38,605 bases of DNA, taken from contig JBNGIQ010009468.1 of assembly GCA_049999765.1 (NCBI GenBank), positions 164,772-203,376 on the forward strand, written 5' to 3'. The notes under the pieces were generated by a model, which was not told the DNA's origin, did no database searches, and saw only the letters and a program-made list of their open reading frames with translations. Shown piece after piece: positions 18,981-29,556 of this stretch (the first letter of the stretch is position 1; every line of letters starts with the position of its first letter). The DNA is from Phaeoceros laevis (Eukaryota > Anthocerotophyta > Anthocerotopsida > Notothyladales). Made by a program: the position numbers and the translations under genes.

Positions 18981-21219
18981 ATGGCAGGACTTCCGATTCT
19001 GAGGTGCGGAAGCTGGAAGATGCAAAATGTGAAGGGACCTTTACTTTGGCATTTGTCTCAAGGAGCCAACGGTGGAGGCCAGCACCGGCTATTTTTGTGT
19101 GGACGCACATTGTTGTCTCTCTCCTCGTCTGCGACGTGTTCCAGCTTCTCCAATAGGCGGCGTTCCGGAAGGAGATTGACTGGACAGGGCGTGGTCATTT
19201 GTGAGACTAAAACTTTTCTGCACCTTCGCTGCTTAGGAGGACATGTCGTGACACGAGGGAATGCGGCAACAGTGGAAGATCAAGATGACATGTCTGGTGA
19301 TGGAGAAGCATTGAGTTCAACGGCAGGTGCTGGAGGTAATCAGGACTATGTGGTAGTAAATTTCTATCACTTCGTCGAGCTACAGGACCCGCAAACGGAG
19401 GTGGCTCGGCATTCTGCATTCGTACAGGTTCACCTGATCATTCTCCTCTTTGACGATAGGAAGCCTAGCGTTTGTACCAGTCATACGAACTTGTGGGTGT
19501 ACCAGCTATGGTCAGTAATATCTTCCTTGTAAATTGCAGAGCCGGGAGATACGAGGACGGATCTACATCAACCACCAAGGCATTAATGCCCAGGTTGTGA
19601 ACGTCGTCGGCATGATGTTTAGGGTTGCTACTCAGATACTGGTCGCTAGGAAACCATTTCTGCTACACGGTCTGGTGAGGTCCATAGTGACATGACATGT
19701 TGCGCTTCCAGCTTAGTGGGCCATCGGAAGATGCACTGGCGTATGCCCACTGGGTCAAGGAGGATTTCAGGTTTGCGGAGATGTATCTCCAAATCTCGCC
19801 ATCCCCTGAGGGGCATGCTTTCCCTCGTCTCAAACTTCGGTATAAGCCTTCTCTTGTTCAGGCATGTCTTAACCATGGGGGTTCAAGGTGTTTTGAGCTG
19901 TAAGGGAGAGTGGATGCTGATACCTGGCATGTCCCGAGGTTTGACGACATTGTTGATGGTTGTTACAGGTAGAAGGTGGCACAGCTCGTCTACCAATTAA
20001 TGACCCAGGAGCAAGAGCTGTCCCACTTACTCCGTCGGAATGGCTAGAGAAGCTCGAACAGAGTGACCGGGGGGACTCAGACAATGGCCACCGGAGGAAA
20101 ACCTTGCTTTTGGACGTCAGAAATGGTGAACAATATGGCTGAGTGTGTTGGTCAGTTTTCAGGCGGTCTTGTCTTTTTTGTTGTTTTCCGGAGGCAGTGG
20201 TGTCTGACTATCACGAGAGAATCCTTGGTGGTGCTGGCAGGGTATGAGTGGGATGTGGGACATTTCAAGGGCGCCCAACGACCAAAAGTGGATTGCTTCA
20301 AGGACACAGAATTTGGCCTGTCGGAGTCAGAGGTGGTCCTCGTCATTTGTTACTGCCGCTGTGCAAGGAAACATGGCCAGCACTGTTTGAGAGGTCTGAT
20401 CTCTGGAACCTGTGATGTGATCCAGAGCCCTGCCAGTGATCCTCTGGTAGGCGTGGACAAAGAAGACGTTGATGTCCTGATGTACTGCACGGGAGGGATT
20501 CGTTGTGATGTATACTCTACAATCCTGAGGTGCTGTGAAGCAACTGACATGTTTTGATTGAGCAGGGTGGTGGTGTTCCTGTTTGTTTCAGGTCTGTAAT
20601 CCGGCTCTCGTTTTTCGTTCATGTGGACAGGGAGAAGGGTTTCAAGAAGCTGTTTACTTTGAAGGGTGGGGTTGCCAGGTATCTCAGGGAAGCAGGTCAT
20701 TCGAACTGGGTGGGAAATCTGTTCGTCTTCGACTCTCGTCTTGCCGTTCCGCCAAGGTTGTACATATATGGACAAGCAAACAGCGATGAAGATCTGGAAT
20801 CTTGTTCGTCGGAAGAATGTCCCACTTGCCGCCTTTGTGAGAGGCCTCTACGGCAAGCTCGTCACCGGAACTGTGCAAATGTGGAGTGCAACGAGCTTTT
20901 CCTGTGAGAGCACTTCGCCATGCCTGAACTGCTTTGTTTTCTGTATTCTGACTTTGTTTAGTCCTGTTATTTGTGTAGAGCTTGCGGGGAGTGTGAATTG
21001 CGGCAGAAGGGCTGTTGCTCCGTCGAGTGCTCAGCTTCACCGAAACTGAGGCCCTTGCTGGACCAGGCGCCGTATGGGCGGTGGCATAACTACCGGGCTG
21101 AAGAGCCTAAGCCACCGAAACCTCCAGGTCATGAAAGCAGGCGAGCATTGAGGAGAAGGCTGAGAAGAGAAAAGAGAAAACAGCTCCATACATCAGAAGA
21201 GTTCGCTAGCCTTGGTTAG
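18981..21219 (+). CDS. Rhodanese-like protein of the TRHO/STR8 type, probably chloroplast
   Basis: Eight exons: 18981-19427, 19540-19593, 19712-19861, 19969-20125, 20241-20332, 20426-20529, 20631-20903, 20979-21219; 505 residues, phases consistent. It follows Arabidopsis STR8 closely: DYVVVNFYHFVELQDPQTEV, IRGRIYINHQGINAQLSGPS, FPRLKLRYKPSLVQVEGG, LLLDVRNGYEWDVGHFKGA, the rhodanese loop CTGGIRC with the persulfide-forming Cys, FTLKGGVARYL, WVGNLFVFDSRLAVPP, then a Cys-rich part (HRNCANVECNELFLACGEC, GCCSVEC) probably binding metal. The bacterial relative TrhO makes 5-hydroxyuridine in tRNA; a tRNA role here is inference. Intron 3 begins GC (CAG/GCATGT). The Ser/Arg-rich N-terminus looks like a transit peptide. 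The start is uncertain: the frame opens further back, to an ATG at 18858. Confidence 0.92.
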
Positions 21220-21347
21220 AGTATATAGTAGTAGGTTCATGACGCTGTTTGGTTTCGTTTCTTAAGCTCGGATCCCCATGCAAGAACGTCATCATCGAAG
21301 CCCGCTTGAAATACACTCCTAGTGAAATTGCTTGCCTGTTGTCGAAC

Positions 21348-22870
21348 AGAAAGGACTGGCTGGTTTTCATTGAGACTTATGGGCTCCTAGTGAAGACCTA
21401 AGAAGAAGAGGGCCCTAGCTGATGCCAAGCGCGAGTGCATGCCCATGTCGCAAGTCATGGGTTTGTGTTGAACAGATGTTTAGGTAACTCTGTTGTCCAC
21501 ATGTTTGTCAGCTGTGGCAGTTTTGCACATGCACTTGAAGTCTTCAACAAGTTGCGGGGTCGCTCTAATTTGTCATGGACGGCCATTATCTTGGGGTACT
21601 CGAAGTGCGGTCAGTGCAGACTGGCTCTGGAGCTCTACAGACAGATGCGAGAGAAAGGCATCAAGCTGAGTAAGTATTTGTTTCTCAGCTTACTCAGGGC
21701 CTGCACCAGCTTAGCAGATCTTGAAGAAGGAAAAATCCATGCTGAATTTGTAATAAGTGGCCACGAGTAAGATTTTTTTTTGGCACAACTTTGGTGGGTA
21801 TGTATTCCAAGTGGGAGCATGGAGAGTGCACCGCATGTGTTTGACACACATGGCGAGAAGAATGTGGTGACATGGAATGCTATGATCACAGGATGTGTTG
21901 AGCAAGACCGAGCGGAAAAATGCATTGCAATAGTACAAGCAAATGCAAAATAAGGTGTCAAGCCAATCGAACGGTTGTGAGTGCCTTGAAGTGCCTTGAA
22001 ACCATGTGGCAGCCTGAAAGCAAGGATAAAGAGGCTTTGATTGATGGTCGGCCTTCCAGGGTTGACTATCTTCAAATGGGCAAGGAGATACATGATAGTA
22101 GTAAGTAGTAGTAGCAAGGGGGTATGATTGTTTCTTGGCACCACTTTGGTTGACATACTCAAAATGTGACAGAATGTTAGAGGCAGAAAACGGGTTTCAG
22201 TGCCTGTGTGACCAGAATGCTGTCTCATGGAGTGCCATGGCTGATATGGGCAGCAAGGACAGGGTGAGAAGGCTATGCAACTTTTTGCTCGAATGCAAGA
22301 GAATAGAGTGAGTCCAGACTCTTGGACGTTTGTCAGTGTCCTCGAAGCCCGTGGCAGTTCAGCAGATATGGAGGAAGGAACGCTCACTGGTGACACATGG
22401 CTCAAACGTACGAAGCCCTATCATTCTGTCCTTGCTGTGCATACACAGCTTTGATTGCTGTCCATGGAACGACATCGAGGTGTGCCAGTCTGTCAAAAAA
22501 CTCGTTGTACAGCATCCACATGTCCACATTTCCCATACATGTGGATGAGACTGTTGCAAAGGAAAACGTCAGATTCAAAACCCCTCCTAACTACTTTGGC
22601 GTGAATTAGCTCCCTTTTTGCCATGCAGCTCTACTCTCAAATGCGGGCGAAGGTGTTTGACCTGATCAGCCAGCAATTCTTTTTTGGCGAATGGGAGAGG
22701 TTTTCTAGCCAGCAGTTCTGAGCATACTTGCAATTTGGTGCTCTTCAATTGTGCTTGCAGATCCACCAGTCCAGGACGGCATCAAAATGCAGCAGGCAAC
22801 CTTATTCACGCTTACATCAAATGTGGGAGCATGGTGAATCCCCAGCCTGTGTGTGACACGTTGTGTGGTA
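21348..22870 (+). pseudogene. PPR pseudogene, first copy
   Basis: Similar to 16040-17560 of the intact PPR gene, beginning at AGAAAGGACTGGCT, with many frameshifts and stops. The best remnant is the frame at 21435-21770 (VHMFVSCGSFAHALEVFNKL, LALELYRQM). The part matching 17111-17329 of the parent is inverted in place at about 22410-22629. A 10-base insertion next to ACATGATAGTAGTAAG is shared with the second copy but absent from the parent. Similarity stops near GTGTGACACGTTGTG at about 22867. Confidence 0.9.
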
Positions 22871-23154
22871 GCAGAGAGATTGCCTCAAGGAGAAAGGGAA
22901 AAGTTGCCAGGAAGACTCTTGAGGTATTTTCCCGTAACAGACAGACTGCAGCGGATGTCCAGGTGTCCTAGGGTAGCTGAGAATTCTTCATGGCATGCTA
23001 GATACCGTATCCCTGCTGGCTAGATGCGAATCATGGCTGACAGCCCAGCTTAGAGGAAACTTGGCAGCATCTCTGGGTTTGGGTTGGAGCACCATAATAT
23101 CATATTGCGGATTGGATAATCTGTAACAGATGGGATAAATCCGGGAGGGCATCT
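22871..23154. other. Unrelated sequence between the two PPR pseudogene copies
   Basis: About 280 bases with no similarity to the PPR gene that I can see and no coding frame. It marks the junction of the tandem duplication, or a later insertion. Confidence 0.5.
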
Positions 23155-24910
23155 TTCTGCTGAGCATGGAGAGTGCACAGTATGTGTTTGACACACTTGG
23201 CGAGAGGAATGTGGTGACATGGAATGCTATGATCACAGGGTATGTTCAGCAAGAGCGAGCAGGAAAATGGATTACAACTATACAAGCATATGCAGAATAT
23301 GGTGTCAAGCCAATCTATGGGTTCGTGTGAGTGCTCTGAAGTCATGTGGCAGCCTGAAAGCGAAGGATCAAGAGGCTTTGATTGATGGTCAGCTACCTTC
23401 AAATGGGCATGGAGATACATGATAGTAGTAAGTGGTAGTAGCAAGGGGGTAGGTTTGTTTCTTGGCTCCACTTTGGTTAACATGTACGCAAAATGTGATA
23501 GAATGAGGCAGAAAAGAGGTTTCAGTGCCTGTGTGACCGGGATGCTGTCACATGGAATGCCATGGCTGATATGGGCAGCAAGGACAGGGTGAGAAGGCTA
23601 TGCAACTTTTCGCTCGAATGCTAGAGAGTAGAGTGATTCCAGACTCAGGGACCTTTGTCAGTGTCCTCGAAACCTATGGCAGTTCAGCAGATATGGAGGA
23701 AGGAACGCTCTTTGGTGACACATGGCTCAAACTAGCAAAGCCCTATCATTCTGTCCTTGCTGTGCATACACAGCTTTGATAGCTGTCCATGAAACGACAT
23801 CAAGGTGTGTCAGTCTGTCAGAAACTCGTTGTACAGCATCCACATGTCCACATTTCCCGTACATGTGGATGAAACTGTTGCGAAGGAAAAGGTCAGATTC
23901 AAAACCCCTCCTACCAACTTTGGCGTGAATTAGCTCCCTTTTTGCCAAGCAGCTCCACTCTCAAATGCGGGCGAAGCTGTTCAACCTGATCAGGCAGCAG
24001 TTCTGAGCATACTTACAATTTGGTGCTCTTCAACTGTGCTTGCAGATCCGCCAGGACGTAGTCCAGGACGGCATCAACTGGAGTGTCAAAGCAGCAAGCA
24101 ACCTTATTCACGCTTACATCAAATGTGGGAGCATGGTGAATGTCCAGCTTGTGTTTGACACGTTGTCCAAGAATCGGATGGTAGCATGTAACTCATTGGT
24201 TGCAGCATATGCTAGGCAACGGGAGTGTCAGATAAGTTTGGCATGTTTCGCAGAGATGCAGCAGGCAAAAGTGCAGTGTGATGGAATTACATTCAAATCA
24301 GTGTTGACTGCATGCAGCCATGGAGGCCATGTGGATGAAGGTATGCAATTTTTCGACTTGATGGTTTTAGTCTAGGGCATTGCTCCCACATCTCTGCATT
24401 GTGCCATTCTGGTGGACTTTCTTGTCCGTGCCGGCCTCTTGCAAGAGGTGGAAGAGTTGATGCTCAAGATGCCCCTGCAGCCTGACTTGTCTCTCTGGTT
24501 ATCATATCTTGGAGCCTTTAGAAACTACTGCAACGATGAAATGGGAAGACGTGCCTTTGATCGTGCTGTCAAACTGGACTCAAAACATACAGCAGCCGCT
24601 GCACTGCTGCCTACGTCCTCATGTCAAGTAGCCACTGTCTTGCCAACAGGTGGGAGTCAACAAGGTAGTATCTCAGGCGCAGTGCAGGTGCCGTCAAGAA
24701 ACCTGGACGAATCTGGTCTGAGCATTGTGGCTGTGTCCACGTCTTCAGAGTAGTAGATAGCCGACATCCCCAAAGTAAGCTAATGTAATAAATGTATGCA
24801 AAGCTGGTGGTATTAAAAGAGGTCGAAGAGGCTGAAAACTGTATCGTGGACTTCCAACTAGTGGAATGTTAGGTTTCCACATAGCAGTCGGATAAACAGC
24901 ACAAATGTGG
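23155..24910 (+). pseudogene. PPR pseudogene, second copy
   Basis: Similar to 16510-18330 of the intact PPR gene, including the 3' flank after the stop (GGATAAACAGCACAAA, parent GGATGAACAGCACAAT). Frameshifts and stops are frequent. Longer remnants are at 24040-24375 (ASNLIHAYIKCGSMVNVQLV) and 24412-24753 (EVEELMLKMPLQPDLSLWLS). It carries the same inverted 219-bp segment as copy 1, here at about 23735-23953, where the minus strand still reads FESDLFLRNSFIHMYGKCGH. The two copies share derived changes, so one arose from the other after leaving the parent. Confidence 0.9.
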
Positions 24911-25019
24911 GCACAGGCGCACTATAATTCAATCATGCTTCGAACTGCAGTTAGACTACTTCAGAGTTGGAGCTCTGCAAAACCCACAGGCCGTAGGCCT
25001 GTTTATCGACTTCCAGTGA

Positions 25020-25542
25020 TTAGCGACTTACTTCGGTCATCCGTCGGGAGTTCCGGACGGTGAGAAAGATGGCCACAAGCGCCAGGAGACTGACAGTGGC
25101 AGTAGTTGTGACGACTTTACCCCCCTGTTCGTTTCCAAAGTCTGGCAGATTGAATCGCGCATCCAAGGCGTTGTAGGTGGCTATGTACAACTTCTTGCCC
25201 ATGACGATATAGAGGAGTCGGACTGGGCCCAACACGACCTGCTTGCAACAGGAACCTTGTTTAGGACCGAAGGCTGTATTGCTCAAGATGTGGGTGGTCA
25301 GTTCATGAGCAGATATATCCGCACCTGCAGCACATAGGTAATACACTCAGATTTACCAGATCTCGTCTTGTGAAGTGACCTGACTGACCTGATACACAGC
25401 CGGCAGGTGATGTTGAATGCCGAGCCAGCCGAAAGGCGGGTCCAGGAACCAATCGCTATGAACAGAGGCTACCACCCCATCAACCAGGATTCTGCCCTGA
25501 GCTGTCAAAGAATTGAATGCTTCCTGCCTCAACTTAAGATTC
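25020..25542 (-). pseudogene. Partial Hint-domain pseudogene
   Basis: Minus-strand copy of the last two exons of the gene at 1-1350. The first piece, 25542-25389, reads AFNSLTAQGRILVDGVVASV and HSDWFLDPPFGWLGIQHHLP, then a donor CAG/GTCAG as in the parent. The second, 25238-25020, reads VVLGPVRLLYIVMGKKLYIA and a membrane helix, ending RNSRRMTEVSR. The intron between keeps its position. At the start of the first piece, 4 bases are missing relative to the parent (ATCTTAAGTTGAGG against ATCTCTAGCAGCTTGAAA), so the phase inherited from the parent reads into a TGA. No counterparts of the upstream Hint exons are found toward 25690. It is a broken 3' fragment unless spliced to a new upstream exon. 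Confidence 0.82.
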
Positions 25543-25692
25543 CTGCAATGCACACAGTCGTCAGTGCCAGGCCTGGCCTTCTCATGAGCAACCCATGGCC
25601 AATCCTATTGTTTCTTAACCGCTTGGAAATTTGTCTTCAAGTATTTGAGGGCAAATTTCCGCGTAAGGGCATCCTAGGGGTCCCTCACCGCC

Positions 25693-25985
25693 ATGGCCGC
25701 TCGTTCGCTCGGTACTTGCTCTGAATTGCAAGCGTACCGCTGTTTGCTTCGTTTGCCTCTTCTTCAGGTTCGAGATGGAATTCCAAGCTGTTGTTGCAGC
25801 GATGGCCCGCTTATATATGTACTTTGTTTATTGCTCAGGCGTCGTCAAGTGGCCATGCTGCCGTCAGTATGGTACTCCACCAACCGCAACCATCACAGAG
25901 GCCGCCGCCCACACTTCCGAGGTTGATGCCGTCCCCGCCGGCCAGAAAGAGTGATTCAAGAGGTTCCACACTTCCGCCAGTCTGA
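25693..25985 (+). CDS. Possible small two-exon gene with mitochondrial-type N-terminus
   Basis: If 25712-25767 is an intron (GTACTT to a strong CCTCTTCTTCAG acceptor), exons 25693-25711 and 25768-25985 join in phase to a 78-residue protein. It starts MAARSLGSRWNSKLLLQRWP, Arg-rich without acids like a mitochondrial presequence, and ends in a Pro-rich stretch (HQPQPSQRPPPTLPRLMPSP). The intron would be only 56 bases, short for a plant. I do not recognise a family; it may be the surviving 5' end of a lost gene. It is divergent from the Hint pseudogene. Confidence 0.25.
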
Positions 25986-26620
25986 GAGAGGAGGTTCAGG
26001 GTACGTAATCCCACGGCCTTGTTGGGAACCGCCAAACCCGACCCAATTCGGAACGCGTGTGACCTGCTGTGACCGGTACAGCCGGTATTTTGGGCATTGC
26101 AGGCGGAGGTGAGTTGTGTATCGGCAGCGCTGCTTCGGCAAGGGTATTCTGCTTCGGCAAGAGACATTCTGCGTCGGTAGGGGAAGCGTCGGTAGGGGCA
26201 GACAAGGAATTCTGCATGGGTAACATGAAATCGAATTGCCAATACTGGTAAATTTACAATGTGCTAAAACGTTCCTAAAAATGGAAATGAAGAGTACAGC
26301 CAGTGAACGAGTTGCCGTTGATGATCTTGAGCGCAGTTCCCGAGGCAGGCACCAGATTTTCCTTGTCCTTGATGAGTTGAGGCACCATATTTTCCTTGTT
26401 GGGCCTGTCATATTTCTTCATATTTTACTACTATTGTCTACTATTTTTGTAACCATTCATTTGGTTGGAGGGTGGTTTTTACCCAAAGCACGATAAATAT
26501 ACCTCCTCTCCTTCATAAGCTCCTCTATAATTGCAGGAGTAAAAGTGCTCACCCTCTACCATACAACCGTCAACACTAGTATTTGTAGTCTCACAAACAC
26601 TTTTAGCAATCTCACCCTAG

Positions 26621-26735
26621 GCATCTCATCTCCAGTAATGCATCTCATCTCCAGTAATGCATCTCACTCTCTAGTAATGCATCTCATCTCGAGTAATGCA
26701 TGTCATCTCCAGTAATGCATCTCATCTCCAGCAAT
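26621..26735 (+). repeat. Minisatellite, 19-20 bp x 6
   Basis: Consensus GCATCTCATCTCCAGTAAT. Units start at 26621, 26640, 26659 (20 bases), 26679, 26698 and 26717, with few changes. Confidence 0.95.
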
Positions 26736-26831
26736 CTCATCACCAGTAATCACATGATCACATCACAAATTGTGAGGATGCCCATCTTTAGCAATCTCAT
26801 CTCCATTAATCACATGATCACATCACAAATT
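26730..26831 (+). repeat. 60-bp spaced direct duplication
   Basis: A 42-base block beginning AGCAATCTCATC and containing TAATCACATGATCACATCAC occurs at 26730 and again at 26790. Its first part is a changed unit of the adjoining minisatellite. Confidence 0.9.
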
Positions 26832-27337
26832 CTAAGGCAAGCGGGTTTCCATATGGAGGCCGTATGGAAAGCTTTTCATATGGCTCTTCTATGGAAGCCA
26901 TATGATTTTTTTTCATGGTAGTTGTATATTATCCATATATGGACCATACCGAAGTGTCTCATACATAATCCATATATATGTTGTATCGTTTTTATACATA
27001 GTTGTATATGATGATATATACATATGTCATACCTATGTCCATATAAGTTCCACACTACTCATAAGTCGAGAAATCATATGGTTTATTTATGGTTGCTACA
27101 TGGATTTTTTATCATATGAGTACTATAATCAGCACATAGGTAACATATATGCTTAGTCTTATATGCATATATATAGTTAGTGACATGGTGTCATGAACAC
27201 AAAAATCTCATCAAAATTAGATTATGGTATTTGTGGATGCAACCTTTTCCATAGAGTACAATGTTGAGGTGTCTAAAGGATGTGTTTTTTAAATGGACCC
27301 CCAATGCAGGGTAAAGTATACTTCTATCACCCACCCA

Positions 27338-27376
27338 GGGAAGGTCTTGAGGAGAAAGGGAAGGTCTTGAGGAGAA
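27338..27376 (+). repeat. 20-bp tandem duplication
   Basis: GGGAAGGTCTTGAGGAGAA occurs twice in a row, starting at 27338 and 27358. Confidence 0.9.
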
Positions 27377-27602
27377 TTCAGGTAGTCAGCGTAAGATACA
27401 TGCTATATGTGAAAATGCTCAAATTCACCCAATACACCTCAAGATAAAATGAGACGGAAAAAGGACCCATATTCCCCACTCTTTGTGGTAAATGTGGCCC
27501 AAAAACTCATGACAGCTTATTACACAGTCGTTGGCGTGGCCAAGACAGACATGAGCTTCCAGAAGACGAGTTCTTCATGCCCCAGGTAATCTTAGAGCAG
27601 TT

Positions 27603-28632
27603 TCAGGCGCTTGACAACAACGCTGCTTCTACTTGCCTGATCTTAGATTGGATGGACAGATCAATGTGCTTGTCTTCAATGTCAACCACAAACCCTCCGA
27701 TTATGCTTCTGTCCACCTTCTGCTCAACGTGGAGCACTTGCCCCGACTTCAACCAGCCCTTGAGCACACTTTTCAACTCCTGCAACTCTGGTTCACTCAT
27801 CTCCAAAGCAGATGTGACAGTTGCCTTCACTTCCCCTTTGTGGGCAAGCAGAAGCTCATGGTAATTGTCCACAACCTTGAAAATATCCTTCAGCCGCCCG
27901 TATTCAGCAAGCAGAGCCAAGAAATTCTTGGTCACATCAGAGAACGGAGACTTTTCAAATATGTCCACCACAGCCTTGACTCTCTTCTCGTAGGGAACAG
28001 ACGGGTCCTTTACGAACTCAAGAAACGTAGGACTGGCCTTGGCAGCTTCCGCAACCTGCCTTAGCTCTTGCTCAACTGGCTCCAGTAAATTCTTCCTGGA
28101 AGCGACAACAAACAAAGCTGTTGCATACTTCCCAGCCACTCCGTGCAGCTGCTTTGGGATCTGAGCAGAGGGGAGAAGCTTGAATCAGGTCGGCATCAGC
28201 CACAGCAATCACTGGATATGGAGCACAGAGCATTCAAGAGAGGAAGGAAACCTTGATATGAGCCTCCTCACGAGTGGGAGCATCAGCGAACCTCCTTGCC
28301 ACCTGAATTGCACAAACGTGTTTGTCAGCGTCAGAACCAGGGGTCAGCAGATCAGCCAGGGCAGAGCAAAGTGAGCATCGTCAAGCAATATTTAAGCAAA
28401 GTTCCGCTGTGAGCGAGTCTATTGATGCGAATCGTTGATCTTCTGTTTCCATGACAGCTGTGGAAGGATCTTACAGTCTTCGTCACTCCAATGAGAAATT
28501 GCATGCATCAGACCAATGTGCCGGAAGCAGAAGAGCAGCAAACCGTCTTGCCTGGAGGGATGCCGCCTGGGCGCAGGTTTGAGCCTGCAAGGGACGCCTC
28601 AGGGCAGGAAGTGCCCGCCGCAACGTCCACAT
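27603..28632 (-). CDS. Mitochondrial ATP synthase OSCP (delta/O subunit)
   Basis: Three exons on the minus strand: 28632-28552, 28302-28252, 28160-27603; 229 residues. The body is the OSCP/delta family: GKYATALFVVASRKNLLEPV, VPYEKRVKAVVDIFEK, FSDVTKNFLALLAEYGRLKD, HKGEVKATVTSALEMSE, LHVEQKVDRSIIGGFVVDIE and a C-terminal DLSIQSKIRQVEAALL. OSCP caps the F1 head of mitochondrial ATP synthase and ties it to the peripheral stalk. Exon 1 (MWTLRRALPALRRPLQAQTC) is a typical Arg-rich presequence; exon 2 is VARRFADAPTREEAHIK. The only junction from exon 1 that keeps the frame uses a GC donor (CAG/GCAAGA), with acceptor GAATTCAG before GTGGCAAGG. Exon 1 is therefore inferred; exons 2 and 3 are firm. 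It faces a possible small gene starting at 28863. Confidence 0.9.
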
Positions 28633-28862
28633 TGTGAAGCTCAAGCTCGGACGAGCTCACTACACAGGTCACTGCGATGTCGGATTGCCGTCCCTGTCCT
28701 TAAACGAAGGGGCCTCCACACTGAGAAACCCTCCTGAATGACCGGATTACGTGTTTTGCTTTGCCCGGAATGAAGAAACTGCCTTCAACGCCCTAAACTC
28801 TGATGGTCCTGGAGCAAAAGGTCTTCTGCTCATTCGCTCATTCCGGGAGCACATCGGGGACC
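28633..28862. promoter_or_regulatory. Possible shared promoter of OSCP and a small divergent gene
   Basis: The 230 bases between the proposed OSCP start (28632, minus) and the proposed start at 28863 (plus) contain no gene and would serve both directions. I see no clear TATA box. Confidence 0.3.
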
Positions 28863-29556
28863 ATGTGCCAAAAGTCCAAGCGGCCAATACTGGGCCAGGT
28901 ATGCGAGCCTCCTTTGGCGTTGTGTCGCGTAGCCTTTGATCTTTCGGTATGTCGTTGCGGTGTCGTCTTTGACATCACGATGCAGAGGTGTAAGTAAATT
29001 TGTGAAGCAATTTCCTGACGACATCGATGGTTTTCTGCAGGGAGCTGAATTTCAAGGCTTTTTTGCCAACCCTAGAGCATGTGAAACGTGTGAGACGAAC
29101 CTCGATTTTATGTTTGACTGTTTTATTGCATGTTTCCAGTGTGATAACGTATCTGCAGACTGCATTTTGGTACTGTTGGTTTTTTGAAAATTGGTCATTA
29201 GCAAGTTTTGCTCGTCGTGCAGAGGGATGGAGTAGTGCATAATCTTTTTTCCTGCTGATAGATATTGTCGTTTGGATCATGAAGGTACCAACAAGTATGA
29301 GGAGGTAGCGGAGTTGACGAAAAGCTATGAGCTGCAAGAATTTTTGTCCAGGGCAGGCTATTTGCTCAAGTTCCATAACCTGACATTGATCACTGTGAGT
29401 CTAGCTTGATTGTGTATAGGAGAAGTAAAAACCTCTTCATTTGAGCGTACTTTTCAGCTCCGATGTGGCATTTAGTGTGGTTCTGCCATTATAATCCGAG
29501 AACCTGGTCTAGCACAGGAAGGTCGGGAAGAGTTGATATTGCAGATGAGGAGCTAG
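28863..29556 (+). CDS. Possible small four-exon gene, family not recognised
   Basis: Four exons join in phase: 28863-28898 (MCQKSKRPILGQ), 29041-29089, 29285-29394 and 29518-29556, with GT-AG borders (GTATGC, GTGAGA, GTGAGT donors; TTTTCTGCAG, CATGAAG, AGCACAG acceptors). The product is 77 residues with FFANPRACETCTNKYEEVAE and SYELQEFLSRAGYLLKFHNL. CETC and the charged, Leu-rich helix look like real protein. Against it: exon 4 codes only 12 residues, and a second open frame (VDIADEELAMNQARLAHRHP) overlaps it to a possible donor at 29592, so the 3' end may be different and the gene longer. I do not recognise a family. Confidence 0.38.

Larger units (their letters stand above)
25986..27602. 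other. Repeat-rich, AT-rich intergenic stretch
   Basis: No gene supported. It holds a minisatellite at 26621-26735, a 60-bp duplication next to it, an AT-rich stretch full of CATATG and CCATATATGG words (26850-27180) and a 20-bp direct duplication at 27338-27376. A weak pair of GGCACCA(G/T)ATTTTCCTTGT motifs sits at about 26347-26402. Confidence 0.5.

Noticed and set aside
21635-22405. Minus-strand frame of 256 codons
   Set aside because: Antisense to the PPR pseudogene; no PPR or other motif in it.
25835-26411. Pro/Leu/Arg-rich minus-strand frames
   Set aside because: They come from short repeated words (TCGGTAGGGG, CTTCGGCAAG) and have no conserved motif.
26621-26735. CRISPR-like array
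   Set aside because: Units adjoin without unique spacers and the DNA is plant nuclear; it is an ordinary minisatellite.
28516-28737. Plus-strand frame of 73 codons
   Set aside because: Antisense to OSCP exon 1 and without a family resemblance.
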